A DNA stretch of 64,000 nt from an uncultured Bacteroidales bacterium (GTDB lineage: Bacteria; Bacteroidota; Bacteroidia; Bacteroidales; Muribaculaceae), in contig CAMWLW010000002.1 in the NCBI GenBank assembly GCA_947175245.1, positions 1 to 64,000 of the forward strand, in the 5' to 3' direction. The translations under genes were made by a program, and so were the position numbers. A model generated the notes under the pieces. It was not told the DNA's origin, did no database searches, and saw nothing but the letters and a program-made list of their open reading frames with translations. Positions 43,082-52,682 of this stretch are shown one piece after another. How positions within the stretch are numbered: the stretch's first letter is position 1; each line of letters begins with the position of its first letter.

Positions 43082-43489
43082 ATGAATAAATTTCTGACCC
43101 GATTGCCGGCCTGGACATTCACTGTTGTCATCATGGCTGCTATATGCTATCTTACCCTGGTGCCGCGTCCGCTTCCCGACATTGATATGCCTATGATACC
43201 CGGCCTCGACAAGGTGGTGCACGGCATCATGTTCGGTGCGTTGGCGGGTGCTATATGCCTCGATGTCGCGCGCAAACGCGGCCTGAACCAACTGACAGTC
43301 ATCTTATTGGCTATAGCATTTGTTGTCGCATCGCTTGCCGGCGGTGCTATCGAGTTGCTACAGTCGGCTATGAATCAGGGGCGCAGTTGTGAATTGCCCG
43401 ATTTCGTGGCCGACGTGGCGGGCGCGCTTCTCGCAGTCATGGTAGCGCGCCCTGTGTGTGGCATGCTGCTCAGAAACAGGCCACAATAG
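43082..43489 (+). CDS. VanZ-like membrane protein
   Basis: 135 aa with four hydrophobic segments. DKVVHGIMFGALAG with the conserved KxxH pair, and GGAIELLQSAMNQGRSCELPDFVADVAGALLA near the end, match the VanZ/teicoplanin-resistance-like family. The biochemical role of the family is not settled. The last 20 bp overlap the end of the convergent PAP2 gene. Confidence 0.88.
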   Translation: MNKFLTRLPAWTFTVVIMAAICYLTLVPRPLPDIDMPMIPGLDKVVHGIMFGALAGAICLDVARKRGLNQLTVILLAIAFVVASLAGGAIELLQSAMNQGRSCELPDFVADVAGALLAVMVARPVCGMLLRNRPQ

Positions 43490-44126
43490 CCATCAGCACG
43501 ACAATGCTCAGAAGCGTGATGTTGATGATGTAGGCCGGCAGCTGCATGTTGAGCGACGGCAGGTGGGGAAACCGGCGATAAACCGAGCGTGCGGTGTAAT
43601 ACACTATGGCGGCGATGGCCGAGCCGATGCACGCGCCCACGAGCAGGTCGCCGGGATAGTGTACGCCGAGCACTATGCGCGACCATGCGGTTACGAGCGC
43701 CCACGACAGCATCAGTATCGTCAGCCAACGGTTTCGGAACAGCAGCGAGATGAACACGGCCAGTCCGAACGTGTTGGCGGCGTGGCAAGACGGAAAACCG
43801 AACGGGCCGCCACGGTAGCCGTTGACAATGTGTACCATACCACTTATCGGATTATCGGGATTGGACGGGCGCAGCCGGCCTATGGCGTTGCGCACCCAGT
43901 GTCCGCATGTCTGGTCACACAAGGTGATAATCAGGGCTATAAGCACGACAATATAGATTGAGCGTCGCCAGCCGTATTTCAGTGAGATGGCAGCCAGAAT
44001 GGCGGCGTAAAGGATAATCCATACGAATTTGCCTGAAAAATACCACATGAACTGGTCGAGCCACGGGCAGTTGAGCCCGTTGAGGGCAAGAAACAGGTCG
44101 TTGTCGGCTTGCAATAATGTTTCCAT
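43470..44126 (-). CDS. PAP2-family membrane phosphatase
   Basis: 218 aa from ATG 44126 (METLLQADNDLFLALNGLNCPWLDQFMWYFSGK); the track start is 32 codons earlier inside the upstream gene. The three PAP2 catalytic motifs appear as (R)NAIGRLRPSNP, GFPSCHAANTFG and SRIVLGVHYPGD. Members hydrolyse lipid phosphates such as undecaprenyl or phosphatidylglycerol phosphate at the periplasmic face. It is the last gene of the 43470-50437 operon, five bases after the phosphotransferase gene. Confidence 0.93.
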   Translation of the reverse strand: METLLQADNDLFLALNGLNCPWLDQFMWYFSGKFVWIILYAAILAAISLKYGWRRSIYIVVLIALIITLCDQTCGHWVRNAIGRLRPSNPDNPISGMVHIVNGYRGGPFGFPSCHAANTFGLAVFISLLFRNRWLTILMLSWALVTAWSRIVLGVHYPGDLLVGACIGSAIAAIVYYTARSVYRRFPHLPSLNMQLPAYIINITLLSIVVLMAIVACF

Positions 44127-44130
44127 GATT

Positions 44131-45972
44131 TCAGAGTTTATATAAGGTGTCGTAGAGTGTCTGGAGATAGGCGGCGTTGATGCTGTCGGCCGTGGTTGAG
44201 GGGTGGGGTGTTCCGCTGTCAAACAGCTTGCGCTCGATGCTGTAGACCGATGCTACGCCTGTCGAGTCGACGATTGCCGTGTATGTAGGTGTCGACATGA
44301 ACGCGACGCGTTCGATGTGGGGCGACTGCAGGTTGCGGCTGAAAGTGAACTCGCTGTTTTCGATGCCGAGAGCGTCGAGCAGCGTGGCCGCTATGTCAAC
44401 CTGTGAGGCCACGCGGTTATCGACTCCTTGTCGGGCTAAGGCTCCGCCACACAGTATCAGCGGAATTTGGTGGCGCGTGATGATGTCGGTAGGGTCGGGA
44501 TTGTGAGGATAGCATCCATAGTGGTCGGGCACGAGCACTATGAGGGCGTTGTCCCATGCCGGTGTTGCCGCGAGTCGGTTGATGAAGGCGGTAGCACAGC
44601 TGTCGGTGTAGGCAAACGCATTGCACGGCGCGTCGTGGGCAAACCGCGGATTGGCATACGGAACCTCAAACGGCTCGTGGCTGCTCGAGGTCTGGATTAT
44701 GTTGAAGCGCAGTGTCCCGTAGTCAGCCGTGATGTCATTGAGTGGGCGGTCAAACAGCGGGCCGTCAGGTGCGCCCCATTTGCCGCGCGGTATCGAGCTG
44801 TCATAGTCGCGCTCGGTGATAATGTCGGTGATGCCTGTCGACATGAGGAATGTGTGCTGGTTGGCAAATCCCGTGTCACCGCCATAGTAATAGCGCGGTT
44901 TGTAGCCGGCCTCCTCGAGTGTGCGTGCAAGCGACGCGATGTGTCTGGACTTCTCCGAGAGTTTGAACAGCGACGTGGTGGGTTGAGCAGGGAAACCGTT
45001 GAGTATGGCCGGCAGGGCACGGTCGGTGCGGAACGAACTTGCGTACATGTTACCGAACACATAGCCTGTCCGGGCTATGCTGTCAAGGCCTATGGCTATC
45101 GGCTCGCCGTCGAGCGACTCAAACAGGTTGTTGGAGAAACTCTCTAATATAATAATGTATATGTTGGGGCGCGTGGTGTTTAGCAACGGGGCCGCGATGC
45201 TGTCGGTAGGCGACGACATCGTGACACGCTGCATGATGGTAGCGGCGGCTTCAGGGTCGATGAGTCGGAACATCTTGTTGAACGCCTGCTGGTGGGTGGC
45301 CGAGTACATGAGGCTGAATGCCGGATTGACGGCCGCGTGGTTCAGGCGCATGTTATTGCTGAAGTAGACCGAGCTGAGATTAATTGTCGAGACGCCCATG
45401 CCGCCGCGTATTGGGATGAAAAGCAATGCTGTCACGAGCAGCATTACACCCGATGTGGCCCAACGGCGTTGGCGCTCCACTGTATAACTGTCTATGCCAC
45501 ATGTCTTGACAATGGCAAGGTATAGCAGCCATGTGCCGATAATCAGACCTATGATGCCGGCTGTGACTGTCCACACCGATACGCTCGCGAGGGCGGCTGC
45601 CGGGTCGGTGGTGAAATAGAACAGCGGTGTGATGTCGAGTTTGAAGTCCCAGTAGCCGTACAGGACGGTGTCGACACCGATGATGGCGATGACGAGCAGT
45701 GATGACAGGGCTGTATAGATTTTCAGCGCCACGCGCGTGTAGCGCGGGTTGAGCCATGTGCCGGCCACTGTCAGCAATGCAGGCAGAGCGGTCAGGTAGC
45801 CGGCTGTGGCGAAGTCCATTTTCAGGCCGTGCCACAGGACGGCGGCAATGTCGCCGCTCCCGATGCCGGTGTACAAGTCGTGGTATGTGAGCATGAACAC
45901 CACCTTAGCCACCATGAACAGCAGAGTCCACAGCAGGAAGTAGCCTGTTATTATGCGCAGTGAACGTTTCAT
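44131..45972 (-). CDS. Lipoteichoic-acid-synthase-like sulfatase-fold membrane protein
   Basis: 613 aa from ATG 45972 (MKRSLRIITGYFLLWTLLFMVAKVVFM). Five N-terminal transmembrane helices (to about residue 215) precede an alkaline-phosphatase/sulfatase-fold domain. NIYIIILESFSNNL starts it, the nucleophile region is ASSFRTDRALPAILNGFPAQ, and VLVPDHYGC has the conserved DH. In Gram-positive LtaS this domain transfers phosphoglycerol. In Gram-negatives relatives modify periplasmic glycans or lipids; the acceptor here is unknown. Its ATG overlaps the upstream stop (ATGA). Confidence 0.9.
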   Translation of the reverse strand: MKRSLRIITGYFLLWTLLFMVAKVVFMLTYHDLYTGIGSGDIAAVLWHGLKMDFATAGYLTALPALLTVAGTWLNPRYTRVALKIYTALSSLLVIAIIGVDTVLYGYWDFKLDITPLFYFTTDPAAALASVSVWTVTAGIIGLIIGTWLLYLAIVKTCGIDSYTVERQRRWATSGVMLLVTALLFIPIRGGMGVSTINLSSVYFSNNMRLNHAAVNPAFSLMYSATHQQAFNKMFRLIDPEAAATIMQRVTMSSPTDSIAAPLLNTTRPNIYIIILESFSNNLFESLDGEPIAIGLDSIARTGYVFGNMYASSFRTDRALPAILNGFPAQPTTSLFKLSEKSRHIASLARTLEEAGYKPRYYYGGDTGFANQHTFLMSTGITDIITERDYDSSIPRGKWGAPDGPLFDRPLNDITADYGTLRFNIIQTSSSHEPFEVPYANPRFAHDAPCNAFAYTDSCATAFINRLAATPAWDNALIVLVPDHYGCYPHNPDPTDIITRHQIPLILCGGALARQGVDNRVASQVDIAATLLDALGIENSEFTFSRNLQSPHIERVAFMSTPTYTAIVDSTGVASVYSIERKLFDSGTPHPSTTADSINAAYLQTLYDTLYKL

Positions 45973-48923
45973 ACTATTGCACGGTACAGTAACGAGTGGA
46001 TGCGGGAGCGTGCCTTGCAACGCAGCCACGCGCTGTTGTCGCGCGACGGGTTGACGCGGTTGCTGAGGAAAATGTATATCAAATTATTGTCGGGGTCGAC
46101 CCAGAAGCATGTGCCGGTGAAGCCTGTATGTCCGTAGGCCGACGCCGGTACCTCTTCGGGCACGGGCGAGCGGTCGGGATTGCCGATGTCGGGTCGGTCA
46201 AACCCGAGGCCGCGGCGGCATGTGGGCGACTGGCTCGAGGTGAAATCATTGACGACTTGGGCATCGAGCACTCGCCGGCCGGCGTAGGTGCCGCCGTTGA
46301 GATACATGGCGCACACTTTGGCTATATCGGCGGCGTTGCCGAACAGGCCGGCATTGCCTTGTACTCCGCCCGAGAAGCATGCCAGCTCGTCGTGTACATA
46401 TCCAGTGAGTGTCTGGCGGCGCAGCAGCGGGTCGCGTTCGGTCGACGCTATCATGCTCGCCGGGAAGCGGTCGAGCGGACGGTAGCACAGTGTCGTGGCG
46501 TCGATGGGGGCGAAGATGTGCTCGCCGACCAGTCGGTCGTGTCCCGTGCCTGTGAGGCGCTGCTCTATATCCATGAGCAGGCAGAAATTGAGGCAGCTGT
46601 AACGCATGGTGCGCGGCTTGAGCGGGGCGTCATAGATGCGTTGCATCAGCGTGTCGAGCGTCGTCTGTCCCACCCACACACCGTCGGCTGCCTTGATCGG
46701 GAAACGGTCGGTGCGAGTGGCCGACGTGATGTCGCGGCGCACGGTTGCCTTGTTGTGGACGTATGTATTGCGGGCTATCTTGATGGTGTAGGGCGCTGCC
46801 TGGCGGCGACGGCTGAAAGCACCCGTGTAGCTGTCGGGGTCAATCATCACGCCATACATGTCGAGGCCCGACGGCATGCCGCTCTCGTGATACAGCAGCA
46901 TGCGCGGTGTCAGGTCGGCCTTGTCGGTGCCGGCGAGTGCGGGCAGATAGTCGGCAATGGGGGTATCAAGGTTGAGCTTGTTTTGGCTGCATGTCCACAT
47001 GATGCCCGGGAGCGTGCCGATGGCTTTGCTCACCGACGCGAGGTCGAAAAGTGTCGAACGGGTTACCTCGGGAGCTGCCGCCTGATTGGATGTGTGGCCA
47101 TAGCAGCGGTCGGCCACCACATGGCCGTCCTTAATCACCATCACCTGCAGGCCCGGGCAAGCTCCTGTGCGGACGGCCTGTCGGGCTATGTCATCGATCG
47201 AGTCGGTCAGCCACTCGGCCATGTTAGCTGCGTGGGGTGTTGAGAAACTGAGCCGCGTGGCCTTGTAGGTGACGCCCTCGCCGAGAGCTGCCACGCCGGG
47301 CATCGAGACGGGTAGTCGTCCCGATACATCGTTGCCGGCATAGATGGCATCGCCGGCGGCAGCGCGTGCATACCGATTATCGTCATACATCATCACCATG
47401 GCGGCCGACTTGGCAAGCGACTCCTTGAACTTCATTGCCTTGTAGGGCGTCATGAACATCACTGTCACAAGGCGCTCGTGAGGCAGCAGAGCGGCGAGTT
47501 GGTTGACCGAGGCGGCTTTGTCATTATACAGGGCAGCAACGACAATGTCGTGTGATTTGATTTCCTTGAGTGTTGTTGCCGTGAGCGGTGTGTCACCGGC
47601 CGGGTACACGGTCACGTTACCGTGGTTTTTCATCACGGTGGCGAGTTCGTTTGAGGCCGAAGCGCCAATGTTGACGAGTGCGACCGACTGTCCGGGCTGT
47701 ATGGGCAGTACACTGCCTTTGTTGCCGGTCACGGTGGCCGAGGCGGCCGTGAGCCGCTCAATCAGCGACATGGCCTCGCGTGTGTTCAGTCGGCTTTTCA
47801 TGCCGTTGACGTTTACCTTGGTCGGGCGGTCGCCGAGACCTGCGGCCCATTTGTAGGCGAGCACCTTGCGGCACCGGTTGTCAATCTCGCTCTGAGAAAT
47901 CTCGCCGCTGTTGACGGCCTCCATGACGGCATTGAGGTCGACAGGCGGATTGGCCGAGCTCAACAGCATGTCGGCGCCGGCCTTGAGTGCCGAGACGCAG
48001 TTGTTCTCGCTGCCCGACACGGCGCCTTTCATCTCGAGGGCATCGGTAAATATCAATCCGTTAAATCCGAGTTCGTCTCTGAGCAAATCGGTTGTTATTG
48101 CCTTTGACAGTGAGGCCGGTGTGCCGGTAGGGTCGAGCGACGGCACCGACAGGTGGCCCACCATGATGCCCGACATGCCGGCGTTGATATACTGTATGAA
48201 TGGCGTCAGATCGTTTGTCCTCATGAACTCGGCCGAGTGGTCGACCACGGGGAGGGTCTTGTGAGAGTCGGTCGATGTGTCGCCGTGCCCCGGGAAATGC
48301 TTGGCTGTGGTAATTATTCCACCGTTTTCCATACCGCTGCTGTAGGCCACGACAGCGGCCGCCACTCGGTCGGGGTCTTCGCCGAATGATCTGCGCCCGA
48401 TGACGGGGTTGGCCGGATTGAGGTTGACGTCGGCTACCGGGGCAAAGTCGACCTGTATGCCCATCTCGCGGCACTCGCGCGCCATCTCGGCGCCATATTC
48501 CTCGAGCAGCCTGGTGTCGCTTATCGCTCCGAGCGCCATGTTGTAGGGAAATCGCGGCGTGTCGCTCACGCGCATCGACAGGCCCCACTCGCCGTCGAGG
48601 GTGATGAGTACCGGCACGTCAGCGGCGGCCTGTGCGGCGTTGATGGCGCTTACGTACTGGTCGATCGAGCCTGCGCGCAGCAGTAACCCGCCCATCTTCT
48701 CACGGCCGGCATATCGGGTGATGACGGCACGTGCCTGTTCGCCTTTGGGATTTACCACGGGGCAGAACAGTTGGGCGGCACGTTGGCGTGGTGTCAGGGT
48801 TGCCATCACCGAGTCAACCCACTGACGGCACTCGGGCGAACCGACTGCTGTTCTCAGGTCGGCGGCTATTGATGTCACTGTCGTGGCGAGCGACAGCGCT
48901 ATGGCAAGTATTCGGCTCCTCAT
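45969..48923 (-). CDS. GH3 beta-N-acetylhexosaminidase fused to beta-lactamase-fold serine hydrolase
   Basis: 984 aa with a signal peptide (MRSRILAIALSLATTVTSIA). Residues about 30-370 are a NagZ-like GH3 domain with KHFPGHGDTSTDSHKTLP, the His/Asp catalytic signature of GH3 hexosaminidases, and GLIFTDALEM with the nucleophile. After a linker domain, residues about 570-984 form a class C beta-lactamase-fold hydrolase with SVSK (SxxK) and YSCLNF (YxN-like). The pairing suggests periplasmic turnover of muropeptides, cleaving both sugar and peptide or ester bonds. Both stop and start overlap the neighbours by ATGA. Confidence 0.94.
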   Translation of the reverse strand: MRSRILAIALSLATTVTSIAADLRTAVGSPECRQWVDSVMATLTPRQRAAQLFCPVVNPKGEQARAVITRYAGREKMGGLLLRAGSIDQYVSAINAAQAAADVPVLITLDGEWGLSMRVSDTPRFPYNMALGAISDTRLLEEYGAEMARECREMGIQVDFAPVADVNLNPANPVIGRRSFGEDPDRVAAAVVAYSSGMENGGIITTAKHFPGHGDTSTDSHKTLPVVDHSAEFMRTNDLTPFIQYINAGMSGIMVGHLSVPSLDPTGTPASLSKAITTDLLRDELGFNGLIFTDALEMKGAVSGSENNCVSALKAGADMLLSSANPPVDLNAVMEAVNSGEISQSEIDNRCRKVLAYKWAAGLGDRPTKVNVNGMKSRLNTREAMSLIERLTAASATVTGNKGSVLPIQPGQSVALVNIGASASNELATVMKNHGNVTVYPAGDTPLTATTLKEIKSHDIVVAALYNDKAASVNQLAALLPHERLVTVMFMTPYKAMKFKESLAKSAAMVMMYDDNRYARAAAGDAIYAGNDVSGRLPVSMPGVAALGEGVTYKATRLSFSTPHAANMAEWLTDSIDDIARQAVRTGACPGLQVMVIKDGHVVADRCYGHTSNQAAAPEVTRSTLFDLASVSKAIGTLPGIMWTCSQNKLNLDTPIADYLPALAGTDKADLTPRMLLYHESGMPSGLDMYGVMIDPDSYTGAFSRRRQAAPYTIKIARNTYVHNKATVRRDITSATRTDRFPIKAADGVWVGQTTLDTLMQRIYDAPLKPRTMRYSCLNFCLLMDIEQRLTGTGHDRLVGEHIFAPIDATTLCYRPLDRFPASMIASTERDPLLRRQTLTGYVHDELACFSGGVQGNAGLFGNAADIAKVCAMYLNGGTYAGRRVLDAQVVNDFTSSQSPTCRRGLGFDRPDIGNPDRSPVPEEVPASAYGHTGFTGTCFWVDPDNNLIYIFLSNRVNPSRDNSAWLRCKARSRIHSLLYRAIV

Positions 48924-50437
48924 TGTTCTGCAATTACGGTGAAGTGGTCGGTTGTGTCGTTTTTGATGGTCTTGCGGGGCAGACGCGAGATGTAGTCCAT
49001 GACATCCTCGTTCATGATTACCCCGCTCTTGGCTACGACCTTACCGTTGGTAAGCGGCTTCATGTAGTCGCCGCCGTTGGCTATGTAGTCGATAGTGGCC
49101 ACACGGTATGTGGCGTCAGGGTCTATGGGCTTGCCTTCGATGGTGGCGCCGGTGAGCTCGTCGCCGTTCATTGCCGCGGTGACGTTGCGGTCATAGCTCA
49201 CACGGTGCATGTGGGTGTTGACGGCGATTGACTCGAGCAGGTCTGAGCCCTTGACGTCGAGCACCAGGACGCGGTTATCAAACGGCAGCATCTCCATGAT
49301 GTTTCCCTTGGTGACATTGCCTTTGGCCATGCCCGTACGCACGCCGCCGCGGTTTGATATGGCCAGGTCTATTTTCTCGCCCGGGGTGAGCCGCGCGCCG
49401 CGGTCGGCCAGGAACGACGACACGAAATTGTGCAGCGGCATCGCGGCGCGGTCGTTGGTGTCTATCTGCGATTTGCCTATCACGATGCTCTTGAGCGAGT
49501 CAACGCCGTGGCGGTAGGGCTTGATTATCTCCACGATGGCCGGGTCTATGCGGTCATCGAGCCGGCTGTCGACAGGTATGAGCTGCGACCATATCGAGTC
49601 GGTCTCGGTGTCGATGGTGACGACGCCGAGGTTCTTGCCCGAGCTGCCTGTCTGGGTGATGAGCACCGGGCGACCGTCGGCATTGATTTTGTGTCCCTCG
49701 GGCGAGCCCGGGGTGACGACTGTGTGGCTGTGTGCGCCTATTATCACGTCGATGTCGTTGCCCGTGGTGGCCACGTCGATGTCGTCGGGCATCTCGTTAT
49801 AGTGATAGCCTATGTGGGTGAGGGCAATGACATAGTCCACACCCTCGTTGTGCTTCAGATGCCACGCGGTCGAGTTGGCGGCCTTGAAAACGTCCTGATA
49901 TTTCACACCCTCGCTTTTTGTCTCGTCGATTATTCCGGCAGGCTCGACATTGAGTGCCACGAGTCCTATGCGTTTGCCGCCGATTTCAATGATTTCGTAG
50001 CGCGACAGCTTGCCGTCGAGCGGTGAGCCCGTCACGTCATAGTTGGTCGACACAAATCGGGCTTTGTTACTGTCGATATAGCGGGCGAGCGACTCCATGC
50101 CGTTGTCAAACTCGTGGTTGCCCAGTATGGCATACTCATAGCCGAGCGCGTTGAGCATCTTGGCCTCGATCTCGCCGCCATAGAGGTTGAAGTAGACCGT
50201 GCCCTGCACGGCGTCACCGGCATCGACCAGTAACGTGTGGGGCTCGGCTCGGCGTATGCTGTCAATCAGCACCTTGCGGCGCGCTATGCCGCCCTTGCCG
50301 TCGGCTGCCGGGTCAATCTGGCTGTGGGTGTCGTTGGTGTGCATTATCACGATGCGCTCAGCGGCTGCCCTTGGCGACGCTGTACCCAGGGCGATGGCTG
50401 TAACTAAAGCTGTAACAGGTATATATATTGGTTTCAT
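48920..50437 (-). CDS. Secreted UshA-like 5'-nucleotidase / metallophosphatase
   Basis: 505 aa with a signal peptide (to about residue 26). The metallophosphatase domain shows HTNDTHSQID, LVDAGDAVQGT, ILGNHEFDNG and GAHSHTVV. The C-terminal 5'-nucleotidase domain has ISNRGGVRTGM and MLPFDNRVLVLDVKG. In several Bacteroidales these two domains are separate genes; here they are one. It frees phosphate and nucleosides from periplasmic nucleotides. It is the first gene of the operon. Confidence 0.95.
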   Translation of the reverse strand: MKPIYIPVTALVTAIALGTASPRAAAERIVIMHTNDTHSQIDPAADGKGGIARRKVLIDSIRRAEPHTLLVDAGDAVQGTVYFNLYGGEIEAKMLNALGYEYAILGNHEFDNGMESLARYIDSNKARFVSTNYDVTGSPLDGKLSRYEIIEIGGKRIGLVALNVEPAGIIDETKSEGVKYQDVFKAANSTAWHLKHNEGVDYVIALTHIGYHYNEMPDDIDVATTGNDIDVIIGAHSHTVVTPGSPEGHKINADGRPVLITQTGSSGKNLGVVTIDTETDSIWSQLIPVDSRLDDRIDPAIVEIIKPYRHGVDSLKSIVIGKSQIDTNDRAAMPLHNFVSSFLADRGARLTPGEKIDLAISNRGGVRTGMAKGNVTKGNIMEMLPFDNRVLVLDVKGSDLLESIAVNTHMHRVSYDRNVTAAMNGDELTGATIEGKPIDPDATYRVATIDYIANGGDYMKPLTNGKVVAKSGVIMNEDVMDYISRLPRKTIKNDTTDHFTVIAEQ

Positions 50438-50561
50438 TGCGTATGATTGAATTTTTCACAACGAAGATACAAAATTTCTGCCACAATACATTATTATATA
50501 GCGATAACTCACGGTTAAAAAATTATTTGTGCTAAAAGTTGACTGTCAAAAAAATTTTCCC

Positions 50562-50569
50562 TAAATTTG
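50562..50569 (+). promoter_or_regulatory. -7 box TAAATTTG of the DUF177 gene
   Basis: Exact consensus. It contains the TTG used as start in the ORF track, so translation must begin downstream, at GTG 50597. Confidence 0.6.
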
Positions 50570-50596
50570 CACAGTTTTTTCAACAAATATAGCCAA

Positions 50597-51193
50597 GTGG
50601 GAAAGTTTACAGCATACAAACTGCCTCTCAAAAGCCTCCCTGTCGGTACTCATACCTATGATTACAAACTTGGGGGTCAGTTCTTTAAGGATATGGAGAG
50701 CCCTGATGTGCGCGACGCCGATGTCGACGTGCACATTGATGTTGTGTACCGTGACGGTGCCTATGACATGACGTTCAAGTTCACCGGTGAGGTGCTCCTG
50801 CTGTGTGACCGTTGTCTCGACGACCTTCACTTCCCTATCGACACGACCTATCATATTGTGGTCAAGTATGGCGACGAGTATCGTGACGACTCTGACGACT
50901 TCCTCGAGATACCCGAGAGCGACAACTACCTCAATGTAGCCTACATGATGTATGATACCGTGTCACTGGCCATACCCATCAAGCACGTTCACCCGCTGGG
51001 CAAGTGCAACCGCGCCATGAGCGCCCTGCTGCGCAAGCACCGCTCGACCGTTCCCGGTGACGAGGATGCAGCCCTCGAGGAGCAGCTCATTGACGAGATG
51101 GACTCGATGCCCGACGGCGTTGCCGACGAGGCACCCGCCCGCCCGGCCACCGACCCGCGCTGGGACAAATTAAAAGACTTAACTGAAAACTAA
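50597..51193 (+). CDS. DUF177 (YceD) family protein
   Basis: 198 aa from GTG 50597 (GKFTAYKLPLKSLPVGTHTYDYKLG). The family's conserved CxxC appears as LLCDRCLDDLHFPIDT, and EDAALEEQLIDEMDSMPDG lies in the acidic C-terminal part with PRWDKLKDL at the end. YceD/DUF177 is almost always next to rpmF and is linked to 23S rRNA metabolism in some bacteria. The same linkage holds here, with rpmF 19 nt downstream. There is no upstream ATG in frame after the promoter, hence the GTG choice. Confidence 0.92.
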   Translation: MGKFTAYKLPLKSLPVGTHTYDYKLGGQFFKDMESPDVRDADVDVHIDVVYRDGAYDMTFKFTGEVLLLCDRCLDDLHFPIDTTYHIVVKYGDEYRDDSDDFLEIPESDNYLNVAYMMYDTVSLAIPIKHVHPLGKCNRAMSALLRKHRSTVPGDEDAALEEQLIDEMDSMPDGVADEAPARPATDPRWDKLKDLTEN

Positions 51194-51212
51194 TCAATAA
51201 TATAAAGCAACA

Positions 51213-51398
51213 ATGGCACATCCTAAACGAAAACAATCAAAGACCCGTACCGCAAAGCGCAGAACTCACGACAAGGCTGCTATGCCCACCCTGGCAGTAT
51301 GCCCCAACTGTGGCGCTTGGCACGTTTACCACTGTGTATGTGGTGAGTGTGGCTACTACCGCGGTAAACTCGCTATCGAGAAGGCTGCTGCAATCTAA
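51213..51398 (+). CDS. rpmF: 50S ribosomal protein L32
   Basis: 61 aa. MAHPKRKQSKTRTAKRRTHDKA is the typical basic N-terminus, and CPNCGAWHVYHCVCGECGYYRG gives the four zinc-binding cysteines, so this is the Zn-containing form. Located between DUF177 and fabH, the conserved order in many bacteria. Confidence 0.97.
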   Translation: MAHPKRKQSKTRTAKRRTHDKAAMPTLAVCPNCGAWHVYHCVCGECGYYRGKLAIEKAAAI

Positions 51399-51437
51399 TC
51401 GGTTGCCGTCGCTCTCATAGCATCTTTGAGGTTTCAG

Positions 51438-51458
51438 CGAGCCGGACTAACCGGCTCG
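51438..51458 (+). other. Hairpin in the rpmF-fabH intergenic region
   Basis: CGAGCCGG-actaa-CCGGCTCG is a perfect 8-bp stem with a 5-nt loop. It has no U-tract, so it is not an obvious terminator. The 223-nt intergenic region also allows weaker pairings around cgcgttaaccgcg. It may act as an mRNA stabiliser, a processing site or a leader element of fabH. Confidence 0.5.
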
Positions 51459-51621
51459 GGAGCCTCGCCCGACAATTTAACAGGCTTGCATACTCCTCCC
51501 GTTCAAGGCTGCCCCGACACCACCGCGTTAACCGCGTGATAACGGAACAACAGCCCCCGGCGTGGAGATGTTTGCCATACATATATAGATTATTCACCCC
51601 CAAGACACTCAATAACTAACT

Positions 51622-52605
51622 ATGCTATATGCGCGTATTTCAGGCATAGCATCTTATCTGCCTGACGACATCCTCGACAACGAGATGCTTTCAAAGATGG
51701 TCGACACCAACGACGAGTGGATCACAACCCGTGTTGGTATCAAAGAGCGCCGCATCCTAAAGAAGGATGGCGCCGGCTCGTCATACCTCGGCATCCAGGC
51801 TGTCAACAAGCTCATCGAGTCGACCGGCGTCAACCCCGACGAGATCGAGCTCGTGATTTGTGCCACCTCCAACCCCGACTACCGTTTCCCCTCTACCGGC
51901 TCGGTAATTGTCGAGGGCTGTGGTCTTAAAAACGCATACGCATACGACATCCAGGCCGCCTGTGCCGGCTTCATTGTAGCGCTTGAGGACGCCGCCGCCT
52001 ACATCCGTTCGGGCCTCCGCAAGAAAGTCGTTGTAGTGTGCGCCGAGAAGATGTCATCGATGGTCAACTATCAGGATCGCGCCACCTGCCCCCTCTTCGG
52101 TGACGGTGCAGCCGCCGTTCTCGTCGAGCCCACCGAGGAGCCCGTCGGCGTTATCGACGGCGTGTTCCATGTCGACGGCTCGGGTCTCGAGCACCTGCTC
52201 ATGCCTGCCGGCGGTTCGGTCAAGCCCACCACCCAGGAGACTCTCGACGCCGGCGAGCACTTCCTGTTCCAGGACGGCCGCCACGTCTACAAGAACGCCG
52301 TTACCGACATGTTCAACTCGTCGGTTGACATCATGAACCGCAACGGCCTCACAGTCGACACCATCGACTACCTGATACCTCACCAGGCCAACCTGCGCAT
52401 CATCGAGGCCGTGTCATCACGTGCCGGCATCCCCGAGGAGAAAGTTCTTGTCAACATCCAGCACACAGGCAACACCAGCGCCGCCTCAATTCCAATCTGT
52501 CTCGACGAGTTCAAAGACAAGCTCAAGAAAGGCGACAAACTGCTGCTCACCGCCTTTGGTGCAGGCTTCACATGGGGTGCAATGTACCTCATCTGGGACA
52601 TGTAA
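51622..52605 (+). CDS. fabH: 3-oxoacyl-ACP synthase III (FabH)
   Basis: 327 aa thiolase-fold enzyme that condenses an acyl-CoA with malonyl-ACP to start fatty acid synthesis. The catalytic triad is visible: Cys 114 in IQAACAGF, His in LIPHQANLRI (near 253) and Asn in HTGNTSAAS (near 283). N-terminal TNDEWITTRVGIKERR is typical. The length is normal. A strong terminator follows. Confidence 0.97.
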   Translation: MLYARISGIASYLPDDILDNEMLSKMVDTNDEWITTRVGIKERRILKKDGAGSSYLGIQAVNKLIESTGVNPDEIELVICATSNPDYRFPSTGSVIVEGCGLKNAYAYDIQAACAGFIVALEDAAAYIRSGLRKKVVVVCAEKMSSMVNYQDRATCPLFGDGAAAVLVEPTEEPVGVIDGVFHVDGSGLEHLLMPAGGSVKPTTQETLDAGEHFLFQDGRHVYKNAVTDMFNSSVDIMNRNGLTVDTIDYLIPHQANLRIIEAVSSRAGIPEEKVLVNIQHTGNTSAASIPICLDEFKDKLKKGDKLLLTAFGAGFTWGAMYLIWDM

Positions 52606-52644
52606 TCACGCTCTCAACGTGACCATTACAAAAAAAGTTAACTT

Positions 52645-52677
52645 AAATAGCATCTTTTAGGGTGCTATTTTTGTTTA
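52645..52677 (+). terminator. Terminator of fabH
   Basis: AAATAGCA (52645-52652) pairs with TGCTATTT (52663-52670), followed by ttgttta. Confidence 0.8.
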
Positions 52678-52682
52678 TATAT

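Noticed and set aside
45996-47243. 415-aa ORF antisense to the GH3-serine hydrolase gene
   Set aside because: It is a shadow of the GC-rich coding strand; the minus-strand frame has a signal peptide and clear catalytic motifs, and the plus frame has none.
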